Of a stretch of 16,247 bases of DNA, positions 1 through 9,825 are shown in pieces; the first letter of the stretch is position 1, and every line of letters starts with the position of its first letter. The DNA lies in NCBI GenBank assembly GCA_035279525.1, contig DATEHQ010000171.1, positions 1 to 16,247 of the forward strand, given 5' to 3'. The notes beneath the pieces were generated by a model. That model had not been told where the DNA came from. It did not search any database and saw only the letters and a program-made list of their open reading frames with translations. Made by a program: the position numbers and the translations under genes. This DNA comes from DATEHQ01 sp035279525. GTDB taxonomy: Bacteria; Chloroflexota; Dormibacteria; Dormibacterales; Dormibacteraceae.

Positions 1-174
1 CAGGGCTCGATCATCCGGATGGATGACCGCACTGCCCCAGACCCCGTGCCTGTGACGACCTTCTTCTTGCCGGCAGACCTGCCGACCGGCTTCTACAAGC
101 TCGACTTCAAGACGGACTTCGGCGGGGGAGGCTCAGAGGGTGGCGAGAGCGTGGTCCGCGTCGGCACGCCGTAG
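1..174 (+). CDS. 3' end of unrecognised gene (partial)
   Basis: An open frame enters from the left edge and ends at TAG (172-174), leaving the last 57 residues. They begin QGSIIRMDDRTAP and end ESVVRVGTP. The stretch is rich in Asp, Gly and Thr, and the segment PTGFYKLDFKTDF looks like beta strands, as in the end of an immunoglobulin-like or other beta-sandwich domain of an exported protein. That is a guess from composition only. I do not recognise the family. The stop codon abuts the stop of the convergent gene at 175 with no base between them. Codon choice (mostly G or C in third position) matches the neighbours, which supports real coding. Confidence 0.55.
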   Translation, partial: QGSIIRMDDRTAPDPVPVTTFFLPADLPTGFYKLDFKTDFGGGGSEGGESVVRVGTP

Positions 175-708
175 TCAGGCGGTGGCTATGTCACCCTCGT
201 TGCCCGAACCCGCGTTGACCCACCTCCTGAACAGCAGCCCGCCGCCCTGAGCCTCATAGGTGAACGACCAGTCGTTCACCACGTTCCAGGTCGCGTCAGG
301 CCCGAAGAACGCCGCGACGAACGTCGTCCCGTTGCACGGGTCGGGGCACGTGGCGTCGGGGTTGTAGGTTCCGCCCGTCACGGTTCCCGAAAGGAAGCCG
401 TGGAAGCTGCCACGAATACCGCCGCCTACGAGTTGGCCGTGGTCGGTCCAAGCCTGGCAGCCACCTGGGCTTGCCCCGGGGACCGTCACGAAGTGACCGT
501 CTTTGAAGAACTCGGTGAGCGCGAAGGTGCCATCGTTCTGCTGGACATCGAATTCGCGCGTGAAGGTGTCGTTCGCCCAGTTGTTCCCGCATGTGCCGGA
601 GTCAGGGGACCCGCTGTCGCGCACCTTGACGTCGCCGGCGGACGCAGGGGTGGAAAACGCGACGAAAAGAGCACCAGCGCTGAACAGGGTGACCAGTAGT
701 CGTCGCAT
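175..708 (-). CDS. Small secreted four-cysteine protein, family unknown
   Basis: This is a 177-residue protein of unknown function, probably exported. It starts MRRLLVTLFS, followed by a hydrophobic core and an Ala-x-Ala cleavage site (PASA, residues 21-24), a standard Sec signal peptide. The frame stays open to 786, but the ATG at 706-708 was chosen because it creates the signal peptide and has GGGAGA six bases upstream. The mature part has four cysteines (40, 84, 121, 125), enough for two disulfides outside the cell, and many Gly, Asn, Asp and aromatic residues, suggesting a beta-rich fold. A CPDPC motif sits at 121-125. It converges with the partial gene at the left edge, with no gap. I do not recognise a Pfam family. 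Confidence 0.7.
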   Translation of the reverse strand: MRRLLVTLFSAGALFVAFSTPASAGDVKVRDSGSPDSGTCGNNWANDTFTREFDVQQNDGTFALTEFFKDGHFVTVPGASPGGCQAWTDHGQLVGGGIRGSFHGFLSGTVTGGTYNPDATCPDPCNGTTFVAAFFGPDATWNVVNDWSFTYEAQGGGLLFRRWVNAGSGNEGDIATA

Positions 709-714
709 CACACA

Positions 715-720
715 TCTCCC
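715..720 (-). promoter_or_regulatory. Ribosome-binding site fixing the start at 708
   Basis: The minus strand reads GGGAGA here, six bases before the ATG at 706-708. This supports the short form of the secreted protein, with its signal peptide at the very N-terminus, over the 26-residue longer form that would begin at 786. Confidence 0.6.
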
Positions 721-733
721 ACACAAAAGCGAT

Positions 734-780
734 CGGCGCGACCTCAGTATGTCACCCGCAATGGACCGGAGATCGCGCCG
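734..780. repeat. Inverted repeat upstream of the secreted-protein gene
   Basis: CGGCGCGA (734-741) and its reverse complement TCGCGCCG (773-780) are separated by 31 bases. They lie 26-72 bp upstream of the start codon at 708, where promoter and operator elements would be expected. No good -35/-10 pair is visible nearby; CATACT on the minus strand is the best -10-like hexamer. In sequence this GC-rich, arms of eight bases can occur by chance. Confidence 0.25.
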
Positions 781-804
781 TCTCAAGCCGAGCGCCGCGC
801 GGAT

Positions 805-817
805 GGGCCTGGGGCCC
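805..817 (-). terminator. Weak hairpin just after the lipoprotein gene stop
   Basis: GGGCC-TGG-GGCCC forms a 5-bp GC stem with a 3-base loop, starting three bases past the TAA at 820-822 of the minus-strand lipoprotein gene. There is no run of U after the stem, so it is not a classical intrinsic terminator. It may stabilise the 3' end or be chance. Confidence 0.25.
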
Positions 818-819
818 GG

Positions 820-2103
820 TTAGCGGCAGGGCCCCTCGATGCTCACGATGTCTCTTTGGGTGGACGCAACCTTGCGCAGGCCGGTGGAGTCGGAGTACAG
901 CCAGACATCGCTTGGCTTGTCAAACAAGAAGGGGTCGGCGGCTGCGCCCGCAGCGGCGACTGTGAACCACAGGCCATGTGGGTCGACCTGAGGCGTGGTC
1001 TGGTCCCAGAGTGGCACCGGGCTGTCAAAGAGCGGCTGAACCTGTGACGGCCCTAGCAGTCGGAAGACGTGGTACTCATCCACAACAACGATCGGTCTGC
1101 CCGCCAGGTCGACTGCAGCCAGGTGGACGTTGTCAGGATGGGGCGCGAGGTACCAGTTCGTGACCTTACCGGTGGCAAGGTCGAGGCGGTCAAACCTCTG
1201 AGGAAGGTCTGGATAGTTGTGGTTGGTATACGCGAACCCTTCGAAGCCCCACGCCGCTCCACTCGAGATGGCGATCCAACTTCCAGACGCAGTGATCAGG
1301 TGCTCTGCTCCCGTCGCGGGGTTGATCACTCGAAGGCCAGAGGTGCTCGCCTCGAAGTTCAGCCCGACGATGTAGATGCCGTCCTTTGTCCACGCGATTG
1401 GGTAGTCATTGTTCCCGCTGGTGGGGAGTAAGCGATCCGCTCCCGTGCTGACCGAGACGATGCGGAGACGATCGGGAGGCATGGCGCCGCCCACGTTGTA
1501 GTCCGCTTCTGTGTAGACGTATGCGGACCCGTCCGGCGAGACGACTTGTGGGTTCCCCGCGGGTACCCAGCGGTGGCGCTGCCAGTCCCACACAGGTCCA
1601 AGGTCCCCATATCCCCCGTCGAGAGCCGGCCTCGCCACGGTCGTGACCAGTCCTCCGGAAGCTGCAGATCGGAGCTCAGAGGTTGGATCGTCCTGGAGAC
1701 GACCGGTCGGGAATTTGAGAAAACCGCCGCCGGGAGGATTGACGTCCCGGAATGAGAGCGGGAGAGAACAGCTCAAGCCAGGAACTGAGGTCACCGGCGT
1801 GGTGCGGGCGTCTGAGGCCGCACCGGCTATCGGCGTCGACGATGGAGTGGCGGTTGGCGCATCGGTTGGCGCATCGGTTGGCATGGGGGAAAACCGCGCA
1901 GATGAGGCAGGGCCAGGCGAGCCGAATGCGGACTGGGCGTGCTGCATCGAGCCGCACGACGTGATCGTCAGCACCCATGCGCCCAGCACACCGATGCCGG
2001 CCCTCATGCTCGGCAAACGCAATCCAGCCCGAATTCGATACGCCCACGCGAACCGAAAGACTCGGCCGGTACCGCCAAGAGCCCTGGCTTCGTCGCTGGC
2101 CAT
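820..2103 (-). CDS. Lipoprotein with Pro/Thr-rich linker and beta-propeller-like domain
   Basis: The protein is probably a surface-anchored lipoprotein of unknown function. A hydrophobic stretch (RAGIGVLGAWVLTITSC) ends in a lipobox whose lipidated cysteine would be residue 50. A Pro/Thr/Ala-rich linker with PTDA repeats follows, then about 330 residues with repeated propeller-type strand motifs such as VSPDGSAYVYT and AWTKDGIYIVG, resembling TolB/WD40-like repeats. Cysteines near the start (LSCSLP) and at the extreme C-terminus (GPCR) could pair and close the propeller. The ATG at 2101-2103 has GGAG five bases upstream. An ATG at 2005-2007 would put the signal peptide at the N-terminus (Cys18) but lacks a clear ribosome-binding site, so the start is uncertain. 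It is divergent from the hydrolase gene at 2133. No catalytic motif is visible. Confidence 0.72.
   Translation of the reverse strand: MASDEARALGGTGRVFRFAWAYRIRAGLRLPSMRAGIGVLGAWVLTITSCGSMQHAQSAFGSPGPASSARFSPMPTDAPTDAPTATPSSTPIAGAASDARTTPVTSVPGLSCSLPLSFRDVNPPGGGFLKFPTGRLQDDPTSELRSAASGGLVTTVARPALDGGYGDLGPVWDWQRHRWVPAGNPQVVSPDGSAYVYTEADYNVGGAMPPDRLRIVSVSTGADRLLPTSGNNDYPIAWTKDGIYIVGLNFEASTSGLRVINPATGAEHLITASGSWIAISSGAAWGFEGFAYTNHNYPDLPQRFDRLDLATGKVTNWYLAPHPDNVHLAAVDLAGRPIVVVDEYHVFRLLGPSQVQPLFDSPVPLWDQTTPQVDPHGLWFTVAAAGAAADPFLFDKPSDVWLYSDSTGLRKVASTQRDIVSIEGPCR
1851..1884. repeat. 12-bp tandem repeat in the lipoprotein linker
   Basis: The unit CGGTTGGCGCAT occurs twice in full (1851-1862, 1863-1874) and once in part (1875-1884). 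On the coding (minus) strand it encodes the repeated PTDA of the linker just after the lipidation site. Because the unit is a multiple of three, gain or loss of copies would lengthen or shorten the tether without breaking the frame. Confidence 0.7.
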
Positions 2104-2108
2104 CGAAT

Positions 2109-2112
2109 CTCC
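2109..2112 (-). promoter_or_regulatory. Ribosome-binding site supporting start at 2103
   Basis: GGAG on the minus strand lies five bases before the ATG at 2101-2103. It is the only good Shine-Dalgarno match among the candidate starts (2127 TTG, 2103 ATG, 2007 ATG) of the lipoprotein gene. It favours a long positively charged N-terminal segment before the signal sequence. Confidence 0.45.
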
Positions 2113-2132
2113 GCGCTTCGAGGACAACTAGC

Positions 2133-3059
2133 ATGCGCAGCGTGACGACGCCGACCGCCGGAAGGCAGCAGCTCGTGGACCTTGGACATGGCCGCAAGGC
2201 AAGCCTCGAGATAGTCGGAACCGGGCCGCCGATGTTCTGGTTCGAAGGAGGACCCGGTCTGCCGGCGCGCCTTTCGCGTGCGGACGCCGAGCTGCTTTCA
2301 GGCTCGTTCGCCGTGCATCTCATCGACCCGCACGGGTCAGGCGCGTCGACGCCACCGAGCGACCCCTCGCAGTACGACCACTTCGGTCACGCCCGCTTCT
2401 ACGACGAAGTGCGCCGGGCGCTCGGCCTCGAGCGCGTCACCATCGCCGGCATCTCCTTCGGGGGCACCGTCGCGCTCACCTACGCCTCGATGTTTCCCGA
2501 GTCGACCGTCCAATGCCTGGCCGTCAGCGCTTTTGGCGTGGGCACGCAGGTCGACGACGGTCAGGCGGCCGCGGAGATGGAACGGATGCTGTCGCGCCAC
2601 GCGGGCGCACCGTGGTACGCGGAAGCCAGGAAGGTGTGGGACGGCTGGACCGACGCCGTCCTCGAGGCCCAAGACTCTGCTCAGGTCGATCGGATGCTCG
2701 CGACCGTGCTGCCTTTCTACTTTGCACATCCGGACCAGGCTGACGTACACGCATCGATTGAATGGCTCCAGGCCGAAATCCGAAGCGACCTGGCGGCGAT
2801 GAAGTCCTGGGAGGGTGGCCTTTACCAGACCATCGACCTCCGCGCTCTCCTGGCGAACATCATCTGTCCGACCCTGGTCATCGCAGGTGAGCTCGACCTG
2901 ATCGGCGGCCCCGCGCAGGCAGGGCGCATCGCCGCCTCGGTGCCCGGAGCTGAGCTGGTGATCGTGGCGGACTGCGGACACTTCGTGCCCGCCGAGGCCC
3001 CGGAGATCTTCAGATCGGCCGTGCTGGAGTGGTCGCGCTCGATGCCGAAGCCTGGCTGA
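2133..3059 (+). CDS. Alpha/beta hydrolase, prolyl iminopeptidase-like (S33 type)
   Basis: This is a 308-residue alpha/beta hydrolase with no signal peptide, so probably cytoplasmic. It has an FEGGPG oxyanion-hole motif (residues 37-42, the HGGPG of proline iminopeptidases with His replaced by Glu) and a DPHGSGAS motif (65-72, compare DxRGxGxS). The nucleophile elbow is GISFGG with Ser108, the acid is Asp255 (AGELD), and the catalytic His283 is in CGHFVPAEAPE. A helical cap spans about 140-230. The family cleaves N-terminal residues from peptides or hydrolyses small esters; the exact substrate cannot be read here. The ATG at 2133 was chosen because GAGGA lies eight bases upstream and because residues from the upstream open frame do not match the family. 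It is followed after 23 bp by the exported TAP-like gene, probably in one transcript. Confidence 0.88.
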   Translation: MRSVTTPTAGRQQLVDLGHGRKASLEIVGTGPPMFWFEGGPGLPARLSRADAELLSGSFAVHLIDPHGSGASTPPSDPSQYDHFGHARFYDEVRRALGLERVTIAGISFGGTVALTYASMFPESTVQCLAVSAFGVGTQVDDGQAAAEMERMLSRHAGAPWYAEARKVWDGWTDAVLEAQDSAQVDRMLATVLPFYFAHPDQADVHASIEWLQAEIRSDLAAMKSWEGGLYQTIDLRALLANIICPTLVIAGELDLIGGPAQAGRIAASVPGAELVIVADCGHFVPAEAPEIFRSAVLEWSRSMPKPG

Positions 3060-3082
3060 GAATCCAGTTCGGTAGACTCCAG

Positions 3083-4548
3083 ATGGTGACGAGCCGCGTC
3101 GCACACGTCCTCCTCCTCGTCGCATTTCTCCTCACGGCCTGCACGCGCAACCCGGCCAGCTCGAGCCACAGCCCCAACGCGATCCCCACGCCATCTCCGG
3201 GCCATCTCGCCTGGACCGCATGCGCGAAAGGATTTGACTGCGCGACCCTCCAGGTGCCCCTCGACTACGCGCATCCGGACGCGGGCACGATCGGGATCGC
3301 GCTGAACCGCAAGGTGGCAACCGACGCGTCGCATCGCATCGGTTCCGTGCTGGTCAATCCGGGTGGCCCCGGCGACTCCGGAATCACATTCCTGGAGCAG
3401 TCGGTGGATCAGTTCAGCAACATCAACCGAGTCTTCGACCTCATCGGCTTCGATCCGCGCGGCGTCGGCAAGAGCTCGGCGATCACGTGCCTTTCGCAAT
3501 CCGAGGAGGACCAGTTCCTCGCCGAGGACGGGGTGCTCGACGATCCGCAGGAGAGGCAGGCGCAGATCGACGCCGACAAGGCGTTCGCGGCGGGCTGCAA
3601 GGAACGAAGCGGGAGGGTGCTTCCCTTCGTCGACACGTTCAGCGCAGCCAGGGACATGGACCTGATCCGCGCCGCCGTGGGCGACGCGAAAATCACCTAC
3701 CTGGGGTTCTCATACGGAACGGAGCTCGGCCAGGCCTACGCCCATCTGTTCCCGACCCACATTCGCGCGCTGGTCCTGGATGGTGTGGTCGACCCTTCAC
3801 TGAGCGCGAACGACGAGCTGCTTGCGTACGTGACCGGTTTCGAGAGCAACCTGCAGGCCTTCCTGAGCAACTGCCGGGCTCATCGAACCGTCGCGCCCAA
3901 GTGCCAGTACGCGCAGTCCGGCGACCCTGGCACGAAGTTGACGAACCTGTCCAACCGGCTGGACAAAACCCCCCTTCCGGTGGGCCAGCGACAGCTGACC
4001 CGATCGCTCGCCGTCGAAGGTGTGCAGACCGCCCTGTTCGACCAGGCGAGCTGGCCCTACCTCGACCAGGCCCTGACGCTGACCGACAGCGGCAACGGCA
4101 CCCTTCTGCTCGAGTTCGCCGACCTTTTGAACTCGGAGGTCTCGATCGATTCCAACCTGGCAGTGAGCTGCCTGGACAAGCCGGTTCCCACCGACGTCGC
4201 CGCCTATGACGCGCTCGGTCCGGCGTTCGCCAAGGCCTCGCCATTTTTCGGCCCGAGCTTTCAGTACTCCAACCTGGTTTGCGCCTACTGGCCGGCCAGG
4301 CCGGTGGGCACGGCGCAGCCTCTTCACGCCGACGGAGCGCCGCCGATCCTGCTCGTCGGAGGCACCAACGACCCCGCCACGCCATATGCGTGGTCGCAGT
4401 CGGTCAACCAGCAGCTGGCCGGCTCTGTCCTGTTGACGCGAACCGGCAATGGGCACACCTCATACGGGTCGAGCGTGTGCTCGCAGCAGTACGAGGACGC
4501 CTACCTGATCCAGCTTTCGCTTCCTCCCGCGGGAACGACCTGTAACAG

Positions 4549-4552
<4 letters not shown>
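3083..4552 (+). CDS. TAP-like alpha/beta hydrolase lipoprotein (tripeptidyl aminopeptidase family)
   Basis: This 489-residue exported peptidase-like hydrolase resembles the Streptomyces Tap/SlpD/SlpE family. The N-terminus VTSRVAHVLLLVAFLLTAC is a lipoprotein signal with the modified cysteine at residue 20. The core has VPLDYAHPDAG near residues 58-67, the oxyanion motif NPGGPGDSG (92-100), FDPRGVGKSS (123-132), the nucleophile elbow GFSYG with Ser210, Asp430 in GGTNDPATP, and His458 in GNGHTSYG. The last about 100 residues match the TAP-like C-terminal domain, with paired cysteines including CNS at the end. The ATG at 3083 was chosen over 3029 because it places the signal at the start; GGTAGA lies six bases upstream. 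The family removes N-terminal di- or tripeptides from extracellular peptides. The stop codon overlaps that of clpB. Confidence 0.9.
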
Positions 4553-7149
<2,597 letters not shown>

Positions 7150-7176
7150 GATGGAGGCTTACCACGGGCATGTGCC

Positions 7177-7196
7177 GGCCAAACCGTATCTTGGCC
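7177..7196. promoter_or_regulatory. 20-bp dyad between clpB and the glycosylase gene
   Basis: GGCCAA (7177-7182) and TTGGCC (7191-7196) form a perfect 6-bp inverted repeat around an 8-base spacer. It occupies two fifths of the 49-bp divergent region and ends two bases before the Fpg-like ATG. It could be a repressor operator shared by both genes, or a hairpin over the fpg translation start, which has no visible Shine-Dalgarno sequence. It is not CIRCE or HAIR. Function is inferred from position only. Confidence 0.35.
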
Positions 7197-7198
7197 CC

Positions 7199-8026
7199 AT
7201 GCCGGAGCTGCCCGAGCTGGAGGCCCTGCGGATCAGGATCGGACCTCGCCTGGAAGGCAAGCTCATCACGGCCGCGACCGTCAACCCGCGCAAGGCGCAC
7301 CTGCTCCGCTACCCCGTCGACAACTTCGCCCTGGAGCTGCCCGCCCGGCGGATCGTGTCGATGACCCGGCGCGGCAAGCACCTGGTCTACGCCACCGAGC
7401 TGGGCGGGGGCGGCTCGCCGCGGTGGCTCGTCATCAACCCGATGCTCGGGGGCCGGTTTCAGCTCGCGGGCGGCGACGAGCCGGTGCCTGCCACCGAGGT
7501 GTTCACGATCCGGGTCGAGGGCAAGCAGGAGCTTCGCTACCTCGATTTCCGCGACATGGGCCGGATCTACTGGGTGGGCGACTGCGACAAGGAGGTTCCG
7601 GGCTGGGCCGCGCTCGGCCCCGAAGCGGACTCGGTCGCCTCGATGGGACTGGAGGTCTTCCGCAAGCGGTTGCGGCGATTTCGAGACGAGCTCAAAGACC
7701 TGCTGCGCAACCAGGAGTTCCTGGCAGGGATCGGCAACGCCTACTCGGACGAGATTCTTTTCGAGGCGCGGCTGCTGCCTTTGAGGCGGCGCGCGTCGCT
7801 CAAGCCGGCCGAGGAGGAGGCCCTGTTCGCGGCCATCCCGCTGGTCCTGTCACGGGCTGTGGAGGCGATCCTCGCCAACCCGAACTACGACGAGTCGAAG
7901 CAGGACCGCTCCTTCATGGCGGTGCACATGAAAGGTGGCAAGACGTGTCCGCGGTGCGGGCACCGGATCAGCCAGATCGGCTCCAACCGGGAGCCGCTGA
8001 ACTTCTGCCGGGGCTGCCAGCTGTAA
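7199..8026 (+). CDS. Fpg/Nei-family DNA glycosylase (divergent formamidopyrimidine-DNA glycosylase)
   Basis: This 275-residue base-excision-repair enzyme has the typical family size. The start at ATG 7199 gives PELPELEA, whose proline after Met removal is the catalytic nucleophile and whose next Glu is the catalytic acid; the upstream extension to 7130 would bury it. Lys60 (RRGKHL) and Asn180 (GIGNAYSDE) match DNA-contacting residues, with the helix-two-turn-helix at about 160-190. A C-terminal zinc finger has Cys250, Cys253, Cys270 and Cys273, with Arg264 in NREPLNFC. Two loops differ from classical Fpg. The usual HLGMSG is INPMLGG (79-85), and the void-filling Arg/Phe loop is replaced by FRDMGRIYW (117-125). 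Damage preference may therefore differ from MutM, and I withhold that symbol. It is divergent from clpB and 12 bp from the DUF2277 gene stop. Confidence 0.9.
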   Translation: MPELPELEALRIRIGPRLEGKLITAATVNPRKAHLLRYPVDNFALELPARRIVSMTRRGKHLVYATELGGGGSPRWLVINPMLGGRFQLAGGDEPVPATEVFTIRVEGKQELRYLDFRDMGRIYWVGDCDKEVPGWAALGPEADSVASMGLEVFRKRLRRFRDELKDLLRNQEFLAGIGNAYSDEILFEARLLPLRRRASLKPAEEEALFAAIPLVLSRAVEAILANPNYDESKQDRSFMAVHMKGGKTCPRCGHRISQIGSNREPLNFCRGCQL

Positions 8027-8038
8027 ACACCCAGGTCG

Positions 8039-8260
8039 TTAAGAGTGATGGGCTCCAGCGAGGTTCCCCGAGATGGACGCCAGCAGCCGCTGCGACGCCA
8101 CGGCGATCTCGTCCACCGCCACCTCGAACGCGGCTTCGTGCCGGCTCGAAGGCTTGCTGAACCCGCTCACCTTGCGCACGAACTGCCGCGCCGCGGCGCG
8201 GATCTCGTCATTGGTGGCGACCACGTCGGAGTGGCGCAGGGTCTTGATGCTTCGACACAT
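8039..8260 (-). CDS. DUF2277 family protein
   Basis: This 73-residue cytoplasmic protein matches the DUF2277 family from memory. It has the signature start MCRSIKTLR, then EEIR-like (NDEIRAAARQFVRKVSGF, about residues 17-34), then SKPSSRHEAAFEVAVDEIA leading into a C-terminal helix. Members are short, alpha-helical and common in Actinobacteria, Chloroflexi and Proteobacteria; their function is unknown. The start at ATG 8258-8260 fits the conserved N-terminus although no Shine-Dalgarno sequence is visible. The gene lies 30 bp downstream of the two-helix membrane protein gene on the same strand and converges with the glycosylase gene. Confidence 0.85.
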   Translation of the reverse strand: MCRSIKTLRHSDVVATNDEIRAAARQFVRKVSGFSKPSSRHEAAFEVAVDEIAVASQRLLASISGNLAGAHHS

Positions 8261-8290
8261 GGCGACAACGATAGCGACGAGAGGAAGCGC

Positions 8291-8965
8291 CTAGCGGCCT
8301 CGATGGGGCGGCAGCTCCGGCAGCTCCGGCGGCGGCAGCCGCGTGGGATCGATCCCCGCCCGCTTCAGCATCGCGTTCGAGAGACGCTCGTAGCGATGCT
8401 CCACCAGGTCGCCCACGGGGTCCGCGCTCGCCGACATCAGCTGACGGAAGCTCAACGTGGAAACGGCCCGGTACGCGAGCACCGCCCGTGCGGCGTCGGC
8501 GCGCCCTGTCATCGCGGCGATACGGACGAACGCTAGCGCGGCGCCCGTCTCGCGAATGTCCCGCCACCTCCATCCCAGGTATGGCACCAGCACGAGAAGG
8601 ATTGGGGGAAGCCCGACCAGCAGGGCGAGGATCACCGCGAAGTGAAAGATCGCGTCGTGGATGTTGTGGCCGGTCGAGATGAGAGGGTCGCCCGAATACT
8701 GCTTCAGCGTGTCGGCCACGTTGAGGAGGAACTGGGTCAGCAGCGGAATTCCGCTGGGCACCGCGCGGCGAAAGGAGGCAATCCACTGATCGAAGGTCTG
8801 GCCTGTGTTGGTGATCCCGTCGGCGATCACCTCGAGCCCCATCACGGCCTGGTAGATCAAGAACGCGAGGTAGGCCCACAGGATCGTCCAGCCGGTGACG
8901 ACGGTGTCGGCCACGACCCGCAGGAAGGCGGGCCAGCGCCGGTCCGGGTACAGCTTGATCATCAT
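8291..8965 (-). CDS. Two-helix membrane protein, family unknown
   Basis: This is a 224-residue predicted inner-membrane protein of unknown function. Hydrophobic segments lie at about 16-43 (VVADTVVTGWTILWAYLAFL and on) and 108-130 (HFAVILALLVGLPPILLVLV). Between them is a loop of about 65 residues that is probably extracytoplasmic. After the second helix come WRWRD, an Ala/Arg-rich helical region, and a Pro-rich tail (PPPELPELPPHRGR). The start could be TTG 8968 or either of two adjacent ATG codons (8965, 8962); none has a good ribosome-binding site. It is followed after 30 bp by the DUF2277 gene and may share its transcript. I do not recognise a named family. Confidence 0.7.
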   Translation of the reverse strand: MMIKLYPDRRWPAFLRVVADTVVTGWTILWAYLAFLIYQAVMGLEVIADGITNTGQTFDQWIASFRRAVPSGIPLLTQFLLNVADTLKQYSGDPLISTGHNIHDAIFHFAVILALLVGLPPILLVLVPYLGWRWRDIRETGAALAFVRIAAMTGRADAARAVLAYRAVSTLSFRQLMSASADPVGDLVEHRYERLSNAMLKRAGIDPTRLPPPELPELPPHRGR

Positions 8966-9041
8966 CAACCGGGACGATAAGTCACTTCGGTTTGAATCCG
9001 CTCTGGCTTCAGCCCGGCGCCGCCACGCTCCTCACCGCGAC

Positions 9042-9797
9042 CTATGCGATCGCGAAGTCGACCTCCACCATCACCGACACGTCAACGGTCCCAACCGGAA
9101 CCTGGGTGGCCTGTAGGGAGTTGGAAGCCGCCCCTCCACCCTTGAAGTAGTCGATCGGAGACGGAGCGGACATGTCGCTCACTCGCAGCACCTGGCCGAG
9201 CTTCACCCCGGCTGCGCTGGCCATGGCCTGTGCCTTCGACCTCGCGTCGGCGATCGCCTGCGCCCGGGCCTGCCCCTGAGCGTTCTTCGGATCGGCAAGG
9301 CTGAAGCTGACGCCGACGTTGGTGGCTCCGCCCTCCTGCACGATCGCGTCGAGCGTCCGCCCCACCGTGTCGACGTTGTGCCACTGGGCGGCGAGCTGCT
9401 CGCTCGCGCGGTAGCTCGTGACGGCCTGGTCCTGTCCGTTGTAGTTCGGACCGAGCCAGTACCCGGAGGTGTTGATGTCCTTCTCGAGAACGCCGAGGGC
9501 CTTGATCCGGCCGATCAGCTTGGACGCTTTCGCGGCGAGATCGCTCTGAGCCGCGGCGGCGGTGCTCGCTTGGGACTCGACGCCGGCGTAGATGATGGCG
9601 AGGTCAGGCTTGATCGAGACCGTGGCCTGGCCAGACGCCAGCACTGCGGGCTGGATCGACGAAGGCGTGGTGGCGTCAGAACGCGTGGTCACGAGGACCG
9701 GGGTCCGATTGGACGCAGAGATGAAGGCGGCGACCGTGACCGAACACAGGGCGGCCACCGCAAAGGGAATCAGGAGCTGGCGGACGGATGAGGGCAT
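9042..9797 (-). CDS. SIMPL (DUF541) domain protein
   Basis: This 251-residue exported or membrane-anchored protein carries the SIMPL/DUF541 domain. An N-terminal hydrophobic segment (residues 7-27) acts as signal or anchor, followed by a Ser/Thr-rich linker. The domain starts at about 53 with ASGQATVSIKPDLAIIYAGV and includes the typical SYRASEQLAAQW strand (about 128-139), the helix-rich ARAQAIADARSKAQAMASAAGVKLGQV (about 178-203), and a final PVGTVDVSVMVEVDF strand. Proteins of this family occur in periplasm or on the surface; their biochemical role is poorly defined, with links to oxidative stress (E. coli YggE) and surface oligomers. The start is fixed by AAAGGAGGT just upstream of ATG 9795-9797, the best ribosome-binding site in the window, suggesting high expression. 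It is 56 bp from the DUF2087 gene. Confidence 0.93.
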   Translation of the reverse strand: MPSSVRQLLIPFAVAALCSVTVAAFISASNRTPVLVTTRSDATTPSSIQPAVLASGQATVSIKPDLAIIYAGVESQASTAAAAQSDLAAKASKLIGRIKALGVLEKDINTSGYWLGPNYNGQDQAVTSYRASEQLAAQWHNVDTVGRTLDAIVQEGGATNVGVSFSLADPKNAQGQARAQAIADARSKAQAMASAAGVKLGQVLRVSDMSAPSPIDYFKGGGAASNSLQATQVPVGTVDVSVMVEVDFAIA

Positions 9798-9803
9798 CTT
9801 GGA

Positions 9804-9812
9804 ACCTCCTTT
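9804..9812 (-). promoter_or_regulatory. Strong ribosome-binding site of the SIMPL gene
   Basis: The minus strand reads AAAGGAGGT, near-complete complementarity to the 16S 3' end, six bases before the ATG at 9795-9797. It decides the start against the 89-residue longer open frame reaching 10064, most of which overlaps the DUF2087 gene in another frame. Confidence 0.85.
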
Positions 9813-9825
9813 GGCACGCCAACGC

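Noticed and set aside
1977..2132. N-terminal extension of the iminopeptidase-like protein
   Set aside because: Arg-rich sequence unlike the family; it overlaps the divergent lipoprotein gene, and the ATG at 2133 has GAGGA upstream.
2337..3125. 262-codon minus-strand frame opposite the iminopeptidase-like gene
   Set aside because: Shadow frame; the plus strand has an intact catalytic triad and a ribosome-binding site.
7150..7198. CIRCE or HAIR heat-shock operator upstream of clpB
   Set aside because: Neither TTAGCACTC-N9-GAGTGCTAA nor CTTGAGT-N7-ACTCAAG occurs; only the unrelated GGCCAA dyad is present.
8310..8338. Short CAGCTCCGG direct repeat
   Set aside because: Two copies only, explained by the Pro-Glu-Leu repeat in the tail of the membrane protein.
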